Shown piece by piece: positions 55,059 through 62,903 of a stretch of 64,000 nt of DNA; positions within the stretch are counted from its first letter, which is position 1, and the number at the start of each line of letters is the position of its first letter. Below the pieces are notes generated by a model. That model saw nothing but the letters and a program-made list of their open reading frames with translations, made no database searches and had not been told where the DNA came from. Source of the stretch: an uncultured Lachnospiraceae bacterium (GTDB lineage: Bacteria; Bacillota; Clostridia; Lachnospirales; Lachnospiraceae). The position numbers and the translations under genes are program-made. The DNA is taken from the NCBI GenBank assembly GCA_947367855.1, contig CANBFE010000003.1:1-64000 (forward strand), given 5' to 3'.

Positions 55059-56543
55059 ATGCAGAATGATACAATAAATACCTATGATCTGTACAGTGAT
55101 ATCAAGAACCGTACAGGGGGAGAGATCTACATAGGGGTACTGGGGCCTGTGCGCACCGGTAAGTCCACTTTTATCAAGCGTTTCATGGAGGAGATGGTTC
55201 TGCCTTATATGGAGGATGAGCATGCCAGAAACAGGGCACAGGACGAACTGCCCCAGAGCGCCGGGGGCAAGACCATCACCACCACGGAGCCGAAGTTTAT
55301 TCCAAATGAAGCTGCAAGTGTGGTCTTAAGCGGGGAGATTCCCGTGTCCGTGCGCCTCATTGACTGTGTGGGGTACATGGTGGAGGGGGCGGCAGGGCAT
55401 ATGGAGGAGGACGTGGAGCGGATGGTAAAGACGCCCTGGTTTGACTATGAGATTCCCTTTACCCAGGCCGCCGAAATCGGCACGGATAAGGTGATGAACG
55501 ATCACTCCACCATCGGTCTGGTGATTACCACGGACGGCAGCTTCGGGGAGATTCCCAGGGGGAATTATCTGGAGGCGGAGGAGAAGACCATTCAGGCGCT
55601 GAAGAAACTCCGCAAACCCTTTCTGGTCCTGGTGAACAGCCAGAAGCCCTACTCCGAGGACGCAAAGCGGGTGGCAGGGGAGATCACCGAGAAATACGGC
55701 GTTTCCGCGGTAACCGTGAACTGCGAGCAGCTGAAAAAGGAAGACATCCATATGCTTCTGGAAAATGTGCTGTATGAATTCCCCATCTCCTCTATGGAAT
55801 TTTATATGCCCAAGTGGGTGGAAATGCTGCCCTGGGAGAACCGGATGAAGCAGGATATTATCACAAGGGTGAAGGGGCTGATGCAGGACTACGGCACCAT
55901 CCGGGATGTGCTGAAGAAGCCGGTGGAGATGGACGGAGAGTACATAAAACGCTGCAAGACAGACACGGTGAGCCTTTCGGACGGTGTGATCCGCATCACC
56001 CTGGATGTGGAGGAATCCTATTATTATGAAATGCTTACGGACATGGTGGGGGAGACCATCACCGATGAATATCAGCTCATCAGTAAGCTGAAGAGCTTTG
56101 CGGCCATGAAGCACGAATATGCCAAGGTACTGGATGCGGTGAACATGGTGCGTATCAAGGGATATGGGGTGGTGACGCCGGACAGGGATGAGATCGGCCT
56201 GGAGAAGCCGGAGCTGATCAAGCACGGCAACAAGTTCGGGGTAAAGATCAAGGCTTCCAGTCCTTCCATCCATATGATCCGGGCCAATATCGAGACGGAG
56301 ATCGCTCCCATTGTGGGAACCCAGGAACAGGCCAATGACCTGATTCATTTCATCAATCAGGCGGATATGGAGAAGGGCATCTGGGAGACGAATATTTTCG
56401 GAAAGACGGTAGAGCAACTGGTGAATGACGGAATTACGGCCAAAGTGGCGGTAATCGGGGAGGAGAGCCAGTTAAAGCTCCAGGATACCATGCAGAAGAT
56501 TGTAAACGACAGCAACGGGGGCATGGTGTGTATCATCATTTGA
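55059..56543 (+). CDS. spoIVA: Stage IV sporulation protein A
   Basis: 494 residues, normal length. The start NTYDLYSDIKNRTGGEIYIG and Walker A GPVRTGKST are diagnostic; DCVGYMVEGA and NDHSTIGLVITTDGS follow. SpoIVA is a mother-cell ATPase that polymerises on the forespore and seeds the coat. Expected regulation is sigma-E, but I could not identify that promoter with confidence. The AGGAGG ribosome site is buried in a hairpin. Confidence 0.96.
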   Translation: MQNDTINTYDLYSDIKNRTGGEIYIGVLGPVRTGKSTFIKRFMEEMVLPYMEDEHARNRAQDELPQSAGGKTITTTEPKFIPNEAASVVLSGEIPVSVRLIDCVGYMVEGAAGHMEEDVERMVKTPWFDYEIPFTQAAEIGTDKVMNDHSTIGLVITTDGSFGEIPRGNYLEAEEKTIQALKKLRKPFLVLVNSQKPYSEDAKRVAGEITEKYGVSAVTVNCEQLKKEDIHMLLENVLYEFPISSMEFYMPKWVEMLPWENRMKQDIITRVKGLMQDYGTIRDVLKKPVEMDGEYIKRCKTDTVSLSDGVIRITLDVEESYYYEMLTDMVGETITDEYQLISKLKSFAAMKHEYAKVLDAVNMVRIKGYGVVTPDRDEIGLEKPELIKHGNKFGVKIKASSPSIHMIRANIETEIAPIVGTQEQANDLIHFINQADMEKGIWETNIFGKTVEQLVNDGITAKVAVIGEESQLKLQDTMQKIVNDSNGGMVCIII

Positions 56544-56580
56544 TTCCCAACCGGCAGAACTGACGGCATCTGCCAAGGCT

Positions 56581-56828
56581 GCTTGCCATGAGCATGAATG
56601 GCGTTCCCTTGCTGCAGCATTCTTCAGGGCTGTGTCGGGCATGTCTTGACATGAGCATGAATGGTGTTTCTTTGCTGCGGCATTTGCCAGGGCTGCGTCG
56701 GCATGCCTTGCCAAGAGCTTGAATGGTGTTCCTTTGCAGCAGCGTTCTTCAGGGCTGTGTCGGCATGCCTTACCATGTGCAAGAATGGCGTTCCCTTGCT
56801 GCAGCATGCGCCAGGGCGGGCATGCCTG
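56581..56828. repeat. 62-63-bp imperfect tandem repeat, four copies
   Basis: The core GAATGG recurs at 56596, 56659, 56721 and 56783, giving periods of 63, 62 and 62. Each unit carries GCATG-rich palindromic sequence, CCTTGC-GCAGC and CAGGGC blocks. It fills the 301-bp gap between spoIVA and the DUF2142-like gene. Open frames across it on both strands are repeat artefacts. Confidence 0.8.
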
Positions 56829-56844
56829 CTCCGGAGACAGAAGA

Positions 56845-58260
56845 TCAGGAGGACGCCGGAAGCGCGTCATAGAAGGGAAAGGCATAGCCATATACAGTCA
56901 GGATCAGCATTCCTGCAATGACTGTGCAGAGTACAAGGGAAAAGGCCGTGAGAAGGATTTCCTGCCGTTTCTTCCCGGGAAGGAAGGACGACAGGATCAG
57001 GCGGCACATTTTTTCCATGCCCCGGACCGTATAGAGGCACAGGGGGAGCAGCGCAGGCAGCAGGTAGCGTCCCTGGGGCTGATAGTCTGTGGAATAGGAA
57101 TAATACAGGCTTAAAAACAGGGGCATCAGGATGCAGAATACCATGTTCACATGAAAAAAAATCCGAAACCATCTGCGGCCCGGTTCCATCCTGTCCCTGC
57201 TCCGGGCGGCAGGACCCTGGAGGAGGGCGCAGAACAGCACCCCCAGGCCAAACAGGGCTTTATAAAAACGGTAAACCCAGATGGAGGTAACCATTGTCAT
57301 GGGACCGTACATACCGATAAAGCTAAGCATGGAGAGGGAGATAAAGTCCGAATCCCGTACCATATCAAACAGGGAGAACCCCTGGTTCATCCAGGTTGCC
57401 CGGGTATCCGGGTGAAACTGGGGCTGCGCATAGAGGGAGGCGCATGCATTCCGGGTGCGGAGCGCCAGGAAATCCCCTTCATAGAGGATGGCGCTGCGGA
57501 TAAACCACCAGGCGATTCCGCAGAGGACGACAGCGGAGATAAAGACGCCTTTTTTCAGAAAATTTTTATAATCAAAACAGAGCTTATTTCTATATACAGA
57601 TAAAAAAAATACGGCAAACAGTAAAATACAGCTTAGAATATACCCGTAGGCATTGTAATAGGACAGGGCGCAGAGGATAATGCCCAGAGCCATGATCAGG
57701 GAGGAACGGGCCGTGAAAGCATCCTTCAGGCCCAGGGTCAGCCCGTACAGCATCAGGGCAATGGACAGCATGCAGCAGGAATCCGTGTTGACATAAGTGT
57801 GTACAAAGATGCCCTGGGGCAGGAAGGTGGCAAGAAAAGCGAAAATCCAACGGAAACGCGCATCCTGAAACCATTGTCCGGCCAGAAGGAGAACCACCCG
57901 GGCCATCAGAAGTCCCAGCAGCAGGTCAACGCCCCGGGCCGTGTAAAGCAGGGCCGTTTGTGAATCCGTGAACAGATTCACAAACCTCATGGCATAGCCC
58001 TGGAACATGTAGGGGAGGATGGGCTGAAAGGCGTAGGAAAAGCCGTATCCGGGGATGCGGATACTCTCCTCGTAACCGTTGGGGAGGGTTCCGTGTTCCG
58101 CAATGTACCGGGGGATGAGATAGCGGTTGTATTCATCCGGGGGATTGCCGAAGGGCTGTCTGATGAGAAGGGAAAGCCCCAGGACAAGGTACAGGGCAAA
58201 GTAACATATTGTAATGGCGGTGTTGATTCTGTTTTTCTGTTTCATTTCCTTTACCTGCAT
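56845..58260 (-). CDS. DUF2142-like polytopic membrane protein
   Basis: 471 residues with about 11-12 helices. NPPDEYNRYLIPRYIAEHG near the start and YQPQGRYLLPALLPL near the end match the DUF2142/GT-C-like pattern, in which an acidic DE motif in the first external loop is the probable catalytic site. Likely a lipid-linked sugar transferase for cell-surface glycans. The start is uncertain (58260, or the Met at 58245). Divergent from another glycosyltransferase-like gene. Confidence 0.75.
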   Translation of the reverse strand: MQVKEMKQKNRINTAITICYFALYLVLGLSLLIRQPFGNPPDEYNRYLIPRYIAEHGTLPNGYEESIRIPGYGFSYAFQPILPYMFQGYAMRFVNLFTDSQTALLYTARGVDLLLGLLMARVVLLLAGQWFQDARFRWIFAFLATFLPQGIFVHTYVNTDSCCMLSIALMLYGLTLGLKDAFTARSSLIMALGIILCALSYYNAYGYILSCILLFAVFFLSVYRNKLCFDYKNFLKKGVFISAVVLCGIAWWFIRSAILYEGDFLALRTRNACASLYAQPQFHPDTRATWMNQGFSLFDMVRDSDFISLSMLSFIGMYGPMTMVTSIWVYRFYKALFGLGVLFCALLQGPAARSRDRMEPGRRWFRIFFHVNMVFCILMPLFLSLYYSYSTDYQPQGRYLLPALLPLCLYTVRGMEKMCRLILSSFLPGKKRQEILLTAFSLVLCTVIAGMLILTVYGYAFPFYDALPASS

Positions 58261-58376
58261 ATTTCTGATTTTCTGATTTATTAACCATTGTAGTCTTCGG
58301 CTTCGTTAGAACCAGTCCATAGTATCATATTCCGTGTTGGAAGAAAAGACAATATTGGAAAAATATTATAATTGAA

Positions 58377-58405
58377 TTGCTTTTTCCGTTATATTTTTGT
58401 ATAAT
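58377..58405 (+). promoter_or_regulatory. Sigma-A-type promoter for the Glucos_trans_II gene
   Basis: TTGCTT (58377-58382) and a perfect TATAAT (58400-58405) have a 17-bp spacer. The leader of about 130 nt contains the 15-bp repeats. Confidence 0.7.
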
Positions 58406-58435
58406 GTGTTTATTCTTTTTTTATATTTATTGTTT

Positions 58436-58512
58436 TTTTATCTTTGATTGTTTTATCTTTGATTGTTTTATCTTTGATAGTTTTATCTTTGATAGTTTTT
58501 TATCTTTGATAG
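58436..58512 (+). repeat. 15-bp tandem repeat in a gene leader, five copies
   Basis: TTTTATCTTTGATTG and TTTTATCTTTGATAG units: about 58436-58450, 58451-58465, 58466-58480, 58481-58495 and 58496-58512 (the last with two extra T). They lie between promoter and ribosome site of the gene at 58540. Confidence 0.88.
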
Positions 58513-58539
58513 AAGGAAGGGTAAGAAGGGAAGGCAAGT

Positions 58540-60096
58540 GTGAAAGAAAATCTGAAAAAATACCGCAGCTGTCTTTTTGTCACCGGCCTGCTTGCCTTTT
58601 TGGTACACGGAGCGAAGCTGAATGCAGGTATAATCGGTATTGACACGGAGGACCTGCTGCATCTGCAGGACGATTTTTACGGCGGATGGCTGCATACGGG
58701 GCGGCAGGGGCTTGTGTTTTTAAAATATGTGTTGGGCAACGCTCATTTTAATCCTTATTTTGCCGGGAGTATGACGCTGCTTCTGTTCGGGGCTGCGGTG
58801 GCGGCATTTCTGTGGCTGTGGGACCGGACAGGCGGGAAGACGGAGGAGGGACTGGCATGGGGCTGCTGCAGCCTGCTCTGGATCTCCCATCCGGCCATGG
58901 CAGAGCAGTTTTATTTTTCCCTGCAGAGCATGGAAATCTGTCTTGCCATGGTTCTCACAGCGGCAGCCCTGTATCTGTCCTTCCAATGGGTGGACAGGCA
59001 TGCATGGAGGTATGCCCTGGGAAGTGTGTGTATCTTACTGCTGGTCTTTTCTGTTTATCAATCGTTTGTAGTCATGTATATTTTCGGAATCGTTGCAATG
59101 CTGCTGCTGCAGGCGCTGCGGGAGGCTTCGGAGGGGGCGGAGGTGAGAACAGGCGCCTATGTCAGGCGGGTGGCTCTTCACTGCGGTCTTTTTCTGGCGG
59201 CATTTCTGCTGAATACTTTGATTACCAGGCTTTTTTTCGGTTCCTCAAGCTATCTGGAGAATCAGATCTTCTGGGGGCATGCTTCGGTGAAAGACTGTCT
59301 GCACGGTATTGCAGGCCATGTGGTGAAGGCTTTTACCGGGTATGATTCCGTTTTTTATCATTGGGGGCTTGGGCTGTTGGCTGCGGCGGATTTGGGGCTG
59401 CTGCTGTGGTTCCTGAAGGGGTCCGGAAGGAAAGGGAGAAAAAACGGGGGTGTGGTCCTGTTTTTTTACGGGGCGCTGCTGACCACGCCTTTTCTCATGT
59501 CCGTGCTTCTGGGGGGGACGCCGGCCATGCGTTCCCAACTGGCGCTTCCGGCGCTGACAGGCTTCCTGGGGTGGCTTGGGATAAAGCTTGTCCTTTTGCA
59601 GAAGGGCCGTGTCCGGAGGGAAGGCATATTCCGGGCGGCATTGCTCTGTATTGGGGCGGTTTCCCTGGTATGCGGTGCGGAGCAGGCGAAGGTGACATGG
59701 AAGCTGTATTATACGGACAGATGCCGTTATGAGCAGGATGCCGCTTTGGGCAGGGCGGTGATCTCACAAATCGAGGCGGAGACCGCAGGGGAAGAGGCGG
59801 AGCTGCCGGTGTTCTTTGTGGGCAGCCGGGAATTTACGGGAAACCATGCTTGTGTCAAGGGAGAAATTATCGGAATTTCGTTTTTTGAGCATGACAGAAG
59901 GGTGGAGCCGGAATTTTACTGGAGTACCAGGCGGATTCTGGGGTTTCTGCACACACTGGGCGCGGATTATATCCAGATCCCGGAGGAATGGATGGGAGAC
60001 GCCCTGGCGCGCAGCGCGGAGATGCCGTCCTGGCCGGCGGAGGGCAGTGTCCGGGCAGTGGACGGCATGGTTATTGTAAAGTTGAGTGCCGAGTAG
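58540..60096 (+). CDS. Glucosyltransferase-domain membrane protein (Glucos_trans_II type)
   Basis: 518 residues, about ten helices, starting with GTG 58540 (GAAGG upstream). The first external loop IIGIDTEDLLHLQDDFYGG, with GRQGLVFLKYVLG, matches the GtrC-like Glucos_trans_II family, which adds glucosyl groups to surface polysaccharide from a lipid donor. The C-terminal about 120 residues form a soluble external domain. Its promoter-proximal repeats may affect expression. Confidence 0.82.
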   Translation: MKENLKKYRSCLFVTGLLAFLVHGAKLNAGIIGIDTEDLLHLQDDFYGGWLHTGRQGLVFLKYVLGNAHFNPYFAGSMTLLLFGAAVAAFLWLWDRTGGKTEEGLAWGCCSLLWISHPAMAEQFYFSLQSMEICLAMVLTAAALYLSFQWVDRHAWRYALGSVCILLLVFSVYQSFVVMYIFGIVAMLLLQALREASEGAEVRTGAYVRRVALHCGLFLAAFLLNTLITRLFFGSSSYLENQIFWGHASVKDCLHGIAGHVVKAFTGYDSVFYHWGLGLLAAADLGLLLWFLKGSGRKGRKNGGVVLFFYGALLTTPFLMSVLLGGTPAMRSQLALPALTGFLGWLGIKLVLLQKGRVRREGIFRAALLCIGAVSLVCGAEQAKVTWKLYYTDRCRYEQDAALGRAVISQIEAETAGEEAELPVFFVGSREFTGNHACVKGEIIGISFFEHDRRVEPEFYWSTRRILGFLHTLGADYIQIPEEWMGDALARSAEMPSWPAEGSVRAVDGMVIVKLSAE

Positions 60097-60123
60097 GGTC
60101 TGACTCGGGGAAAGGACGGAGAG

Positions 60124-60948
60124 ATGGGCGAGGTGTACGAAAAACTGTTAAGGTGTTATGAAAATGTCAGACGGAAGACGGAGTTTGTGCCCAGGGTGGC
60201 GTTGGTACTGGGGTCCGGCCTGGGGGATTTCGCGGAGACGGTTGGGGTGGAGTATGAGCTGCCCTATGGGGACATAGAGCAGTTTCCCGTTTCCACTGTG
60301 CCGGGACATGCGGGAAAGTTTATTTTCGGCTATGTGGGAGACGTGCCCGTGGCCTGTATGAAGGGCAGGGTGCATTATTATGAGGGATATCCCATCAGCG
60401 ATGTGGTGCTTCCCATCCGGCTGCTGAAGCTTATGGGGGCGGAGACACTGTTTCTCACCAATGCGGCGGGAGGCGTGAATACCTCTTTCCAGGCAGGGGA
60501 TCTGATGATGATCAAGGATCATATCGCGGCATTTGCCCCCAATCCGCTTATCGGACCCAATATAGACCAACTGGGAACCCGGTTTCCGGATATGAGCCAG
60601 GTCTATGACAGGGATCTGCAGAAGCTGATTCGGAGAAAGGCCAGGGAAAACCGGATTTTCCTTCAGGAAGGGGTCTATGTGCAGCTGACCGGGCCTTCCT
60701 ATGAATCCCCGGCGGATATCCGCATGCTCCGGATGCTGGGCTGTGACGCGGTGGGAATGAGCACGGTGGCGGAGGCTATTGCGGCCAATCACATGGGCAT
60801 GAAGATATGCGGTATTTCGTGCATCAGCAATCTGGCGGCCGGAATGACGGCAAATCCCCTAAGCCATAAGGAAGTTCAGGAGGCGGCTGACCTGGCGGCG
60901 CCCCAGTTCAAAAAACTGGTGACGGAAGTGGTGAAGGAACTGGCATAG
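60124..60948 (+). CDS. Purine nucleoside phosphorylase (class I trimeric type)
   Basis: 274 residues. LVLGSGLGDFAE, MKGRVHYYEGYP, LTNAAGGVNTSFQAGDLM, LTGPSYESPADIRML and MSTVAEAIAANHMGM are PNP-I signatures. It splits inosine/guanosine with phosphate in the cytoplasm. Starts 27 nt after the previous gene (GGAGAG before ATG) and leads a salvage cluster. Confidence 0.96.
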   Translation: MGEVYEKLLRCYENVRRKTEFVPRVALVLGSGLGDFAETVGVEYELPYGDIEQFPVSTVPGHAGKFIFGYVGDVPVACMKGRVHYYEGYPISDVVLPIRLLKLMGAETLFLTNAAGGVNTSFQAGDLMMIKDHIAAFAPNPLIGPNIDQLGTRFPDMSQVYDRDLQKLIRRKARENRIFLQEGVYVQLTGPSYESPADIRMLRMLGCDAVGMSTVAEAIAANHMGMKICGISCISNLAAGMTANPLSHKEVQEAADLAAPQFKKLVTEVVKELA

Positions 60949-61052
60949 CAGGCCGGACAGGGCGGAACCGTTTCCTTCGGAATCAGGAAGGGACAGCGTT
61001 TTTGGGAATCATACGGGAAGGAAGCCGGGTGAGTCCGGAGAGAGGTGAAAAT

Positions 61053-61496
61053 ATGGGCGGAGAAGAGAAGAAAAGGGCCGGGCATCCCCGGGATGAGGAA
61101 CTGGTGAAGGCTGCGTTGGAGGCAAGGGCCATGGCGTATGTCCCTTATTCCCATTATGCGGTGGGTGCTGCGCTGCTGACGGAAGAGGGGGAGATTTTCC
61201 AGGGGGGCAATATCGAGAATGCCTCCTACGGCGCCACCAACTGCGCGGAGCGGACTGCCATCTTCAGGGCGGTGAGCCAGGGCAGGCGTAAATTCAGCGC
61301 CATTGCCGTCGCAGGGGGCATGGAGGGCTGCGCGCCGGAGGAGTACGCTTATCCCTGCGGTATCTGCAGGCAGGTGATGCAGGAATTTGCCGGGAAGGGA
61401 TTCCGGGTATTGGTGGCGAGAAGCGTTTCCGATTATAAGGCATATGAATTTCAGGAGCTGCTTCCTTTCGGATTTGGAGGTGAGTCTATCAGGTGA
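61053..61496 (+). CDS. cdd: Cytidine deaminase
   Basis: 147 residues from ATG 61053 (GAGAGGTGA upstream; the longer frame from 61002 is not needed). Zn/catalytic motifs: NCAERTAIF with the catalytic Glu and PCGICRQVM. YVPYSHYAVGAALLT matches the substrate loop. Turns cytidine/deoxycytidine into uridine forms. Its TGA overlaps the next gene's GTG. Confidence 0.95.
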   Translation: MGGEEKKRAGHPRDEELVKAALEARAMAYVPYSHYAVGAALLTEEGEIFQGGNIENASYGATNCAERTAIFRAVSQGRRKFSAIAVAGGMEGCAPEEYAYPCGICRQVMQEFAGKGFRVLVARSVSDYKAYEFQELLPFGFGGESIR

Positions 61497-62815
61497 GGAC
61501 CAGACTGTACAATGCCCGTATTCTGACAGGGGAAGAGGGCGTGTTTTGGGGAGAAGTGTGGGTAAGGGACGAGAGGATTGTCTATGTGACGGAGGACAGG
61601 CCGGATGTGGGGGAAAGGGCATCGGAGATTCCCGGGATATCGGAGATTCCCTGGGTATCGGAGATACCCTGGGATCAGGAACTGGACTGCAGGGGCGATC
61701 TGCTGATGCCCGGTTTTAAAAATGCCCACACCCATTCGGCAATGACGTTTCTGCGTTCCTATGCGGACGATGTACCGCTTCAGCAGTGGCTTCAGGAGAA
61801 GGTGTTTCCCATGGAAGCCAGGCTGTCCGGGGAGGATATGTATCATCTGGTGAGACTGGCGGTTCTGGAGTATCTCACATCAGGGATTACCGCCATATTT
61901 GACATGTACCTGCAGCCGGAGGCCACGGCCAGGGCCTGTGTGGATATGGGGATGCGGTGTGTGCTCACAAGCGGCCTGAACGATTTTACCTCCTCCCTGG
62001 AGCAGCAGGAGCAGGAATATCTGAAATGGAATGACGGGAATCCGCTGATCAGCTACAGGTTTGGTTTTCACTCGGAATACACCTGTTCTGCCCAGCTGCT
62101 GAAGGGGGTGGCGGGCCTTGCCAGTAAATACAGGCAGCCTGTATTCACCCATCTGGCGGAGACAAAGGCGGAGGTGGAGGGATGCAGGCAGCGTTACGGG
62201 ACGACGCCTGCGGTGTTTCTGGACAGCCTTGGGATGTTCGAATACGGCGGGGGCGGTTACCATTGTGTCCACATGACGGAAGAAGACATGGATGTCTTCG
62301 AACGGCGCGGATTGTATGTGGTGACAAATCCGGCCTCCAATGTAAAACTGGCCAGTGGAATCGCGCCCATTGCGGCGTATGTGGACAGGGGTATTCCCGT
62401 GGCTGTGGGCACGGACGGGCCTGCCAGTAATAACTGTCTGGATATGTTCCGGGAAATGTTCCTGGTATCTGGCTTGAGCAAGATCAGGGAGGGCGATGCG
62501 GCCAGTCTGGATGCGGCGGAGGTGCTGCGCATGGCCACGGCGGGAGGCGCAGGCGCCATGGGGCTTGAGGAGGCGGACCGACTGGCAGCGGGAAAACTGG
62601 CGGATCTGATTCTGGTTGACCTGCATCAGCCCAATATGCAGCCCATTCACAATATACCCAAGAATCTGGTGTACAGCGGGAGCAAGTCCAATATCCGCAT
62701 GACCATGGTAAACGGCAGGATTCTGTACCTTGACGGTGAATTTCACGTAGGGGAAAGCCGGGAGGATATTTATGCCAGGTGTGAGAGGATTGTAAACCGT
62801 ATATTACACACGTAG
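61493..62815 (+). CDS. Amidohydrolase, SAH/MTA-deaminase-like
   Basis: 440 residues starting at GTG 61493 (GGAGGTGA about 8 nt upstream), overlapping cdd by 4 nt. Metal ligands: HTHSAM, HSEYTCSAQL, HLAETKAEVE and GTDGPASNN. This is the MtaD/TrzN-like subgroup that deaminates S-adenosylhomocysteine, methylthioadenosine or adenosine. The neighbouring salvage enzymes favour an adenosine-type substrate. An unusual Ser-Glu-Ile-Pro repeat sits at about residues 43-60. Confidence 0.88.
   Translation: MRTRLYNARILTGEEGVFWGEVWVRDERIVYVTEDRPDVGERASEIPGISEIPWVSEIPWDQELDCRGDLLMPGFKNAHTHSAMTFLRSYADDVPLQQWLQEKVFPMEARLSGEDMYHLVRLAVLEYLTSGITAIFDMYLQPEATARACVDMGMRCVLTSGLNDFTSSLEQQEQEYLKWNDGNPLISYRFGFHSEYTCSAQLLKGVAGLASKYRQPVFTHLAETKAEVEGCRQRYGTTPAVFLDSLGMFEYGGGGYHCVHMTEEDMDVFERRGLYVVTNPASNVKLASGIAPIAAYVDRGIPVAVGTDGPASNNCLDMFREMFLVSGLSKIREGDAASLDAAEVLRMATAGGAGAMGLEEADRLAAGKLADLILVDLHQPNMQPIHNIPKNLVYSGSKSNIRMTMVNGRILYLDGEFHVGESREDIYARCERIVNRILHT
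61621..61674 (+). repeat. Three 18-bp coding repeats in the amidohydrolase gene
   Basis: ATCGGAGATTCCCGGGAT and two close copies start at 61621, 61639 and 61657. They encode SEIPG-I-SEIPW-V-SEIPW in frame, in the N-terminal beta-sandwich before the HTH metal motif. Confidence 0.85.
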
Positions 62816-62903
62816 CAGGCTTTTCCGGCAGGGTCCGGGTGTGGGATATGCGTTTTATGATATGTTGCTGATTGTTATATCAAACTACACAGGAGGGAAA
62901 AAC

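Noticed and set aside
55326..56417. 363-codon minus-strand open frame
   Set aside because: Antisense to spoIVA, Leu/His-rich shadow.
56472..56891. Repeat-bearing minus-strand open frame (LQQGNAI... units)
   Set aside because: Arises from the 62-bp DNA repeats; period 62/63 does not keep one frame, and no ribosome site is present.
58377..58643. Open frame encoding FIFDC/FIFDS repeats
   Set aside because: It starts inside the promoter and runs through the leader repeats into the Glucos_trans_II gene in another frame.
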